From positions 62,001 through 126,000 of the forward strand of contig NZ_JSEF01000012.1 in NCBI RefSeq assembly GCF_000805675.1: a DNA stretch of 64,000 nt. Direction: 5' to 3'. Both the position numbers and the translations under genes were made by a program. The notes under the pieces are model-generated. The model saw nothing but the letters and a program-made list of their open reading frames with translations. It searched no databases and was not told the origin of the DNA. Shown here piece after piece: positions 63,170 through 64,000 of the stretch (positions within the stretch are counted from its first letter, which is position 1; the number at the start of each line of letters is the position of its first letter). This stretch comes from Corynebacterium minutissimum. GTDB taxonomy: Bacteria > Actinomycetota > Actinomycetes > Mycobacteriales > Mycobacteriaceae.

Positions 63170-63679
63170 ATGACTGTGCGCGAGGTTCGCTTATATGGCG
63201 ATCCTGTCCTGAATACCCGTGCCGAGGAGGTTACCGAGTTCGGTCCCTCCCTCGAGCGCCTCGCTCAAGACATGCTCGAGACAATGGAGGATGCCGGTGG
63301 AGTGGGCCTTGCAGCTAACCAGATAGGCCTGACCAAGCGCATCTTTGTCTTTGACTGCTCGCATTATCAAGATGGGCTTCGTGGAGCCATTATTAATCCA
63401 TCATGGGAGGCCGTAGGGGATAAGACCCAGCTGGGAACCGAGGGTTGTTTATCCATCCCGGGCATCTCGCAACCAACTGAACGCTTCAACACGGTCCGAG
63501 TGAGTGGTTTCGATACGTCAGGGCGGCCACTCGCCATGGTGGCGTCGGGCCTTATGGCGCGGTGCATTCAGCACGAGACCGACCACCTTGATGGAGTGCT
63601 CTTTCTACAGCGCTTGAGTACTGAGCTGCGGAAGGAATCTATGAAGGCCATCCGAGAATCAGACTGGTTTAACGCTTGA
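63170..63679 (+). CDS. def: Peptide deformylase
   Basis: Removes the N-formyl group from nascent proteins, metal-dependent. 169 residues with motif 1 GGVGLAANQIGLTKRI, motif 2 EGCLSIPG (metal Cys) and motif 3 CIQHETDHLDGVLF (HExxH variant HETDH). ATG 63170 has GAGGAG about 9 bases upstream. It is followed by fmt, the enzyme that adds the formyl group. Confidence 0.96.
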   Translation: MTVREVRLYGDPVLNTRAEEVTEFGPSLERLAQDMLETMEDAGGVGLAANQIGLTKRIFVFDCSHYQDGLRGAIINPSWEAVGDKTQLGTEGCLSIPGISQPTERFNTVRVSGFDTSGRPLAMVASGLMARCIQHETDHLDGVLFLQRLSTELRKESMKAIRESDWFNA

Positions 63680-63750
63680 TGCACAACAGCATTCGCGAAC
63701 TCCCATAGGGAACCCTCCTACACATCTATTAGAAAGGTACGAGTCTTACA

Positions 63751-64000
63751 GTGCGCATCATTTTCGCCGGAACACCTGAGCCAGCTGTCGTGGCGCTGGA
63801 GAAGCTCATTGCTTCCCGCCATGAGGTTGCTGCTGTCATTACCCGCCCCGATGCCCGCCGCGGCCGTGGACGCACGCTCCATCCGAGTCCGGTCAAGGCT
63901 TTGGCGGAGAAGCATGGCATCGAGGTGCTGACACCAACCACGCTGAAGCCGGGGACTGAGGACGGCGATGCTCTCCGCGCACGTCTCGCGGAGCTGTCTC
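63751..64000 (+). CDS. fmt: Methionyl-tRNA formyltransferase, 3' truncated by the window edge
   Basis: First 83 codons are present. A GTG start at 63751 gives [20 protein letters not shown], the family N-terminus, followed by the substrate loop [22 protein letters not shown]. The catalytic N-x-H and SLLP motifs lie beyond the window. A short AAAGG about 14 bases upstream is the only ribosome-site candidate. Pairs functionally with def just before it. Confidence 0.95.
   Translation, partial: MRIIFAGTPEPAVVALEKLIASRHEVAAVITRPDARRGRGRTLHPSPVKALAEKHGIEVLTPTTLKPGTEDGDALRARLAELS

Overview
The window is a 64-kb chromosomal segment from a Corynebacterium (Actinobacteria). The evidence is the gene order ilvN-ilvC ... 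serA-leuB ... gltX ... leuCD ... gpsA-ddl-thiL-ung-recG-rsmD-coaD ... pyrRBC-carAB-pyrF-mihF-gmk-rpoZ-coaBC-metK-priA-def-fmt. Other signs are actinobacterium-specific families (mihF, DUF3515, helicase-dead PriA, MutT1-type Nudix/phosphatase), a perfect McbR-type operator before metK, and many genes whose start codon lies 7-8 nt after a -10 box (leaderless mRNAs). I cannot name the species. No transposase, integrase, rRNA, phage module or CRISPR array was seen.

Layout. 1-7560: branched-chain amino acid and serine synthesis (ilvN, ilvC, serA, leuB), interrupted by a likely acquired pair (DUF262 protein plus an overlapping lipoprotein gene) and 560 bp of non-coding DNA. 7578-12081: a cNMP-binding/CBS/nucleotidyltransferase protein with a DnaQ-like exonuclease, an Odx-type FAH-family enzyme and isochorismate synthase. 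12152-21020 (minus strand): seven tightly coupled genes forming an 'anchored repeat' metal ABC transporter. It has four membrane-anchored surface proteins sharing one domain, a ZnuA-like binding lipoprotein with that domain inserted, an ATPase and a permease. A 33-bp palindrome with a Zur/Fur-like core sits upstream. This is the most interesting system in the window.

21195-27965: gltX, tRNA-Gln, two identical tRNA-Glu genes bracketing a 2-kb accessory segment (hydrolase, small membrane protein, winged-helix regulator with twin operators), a Gln/Pro-rich lipoprotein, a 29% histidine protein and a secreted serine protease. 27267-30075: ltbR and leuCD, divergent around a perfect palindrome. 30198-32506: two paralogous membrane proteins with low-complexity N-termini. 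32577-44628: housekeeping genes (mutT1, gpsA, ddl, DUF3515, thiL, ung, fakA-like, recG, rsmD, coaD, a TSUP transporter, ppk2). 44691-48214: four consecutive YbjN-like genes and an SRPBCC-epimerase fusion, minus strand. 48387-56825: the pyrimidine operon with a possible PyrR leader hairpin. 57085-64000: mihF, gmk, rpoZ, coaBC, metK, priA, def and the start of fmt.

All family calls rest on reading motifs and overall protein similarity from memory; no database search was run.
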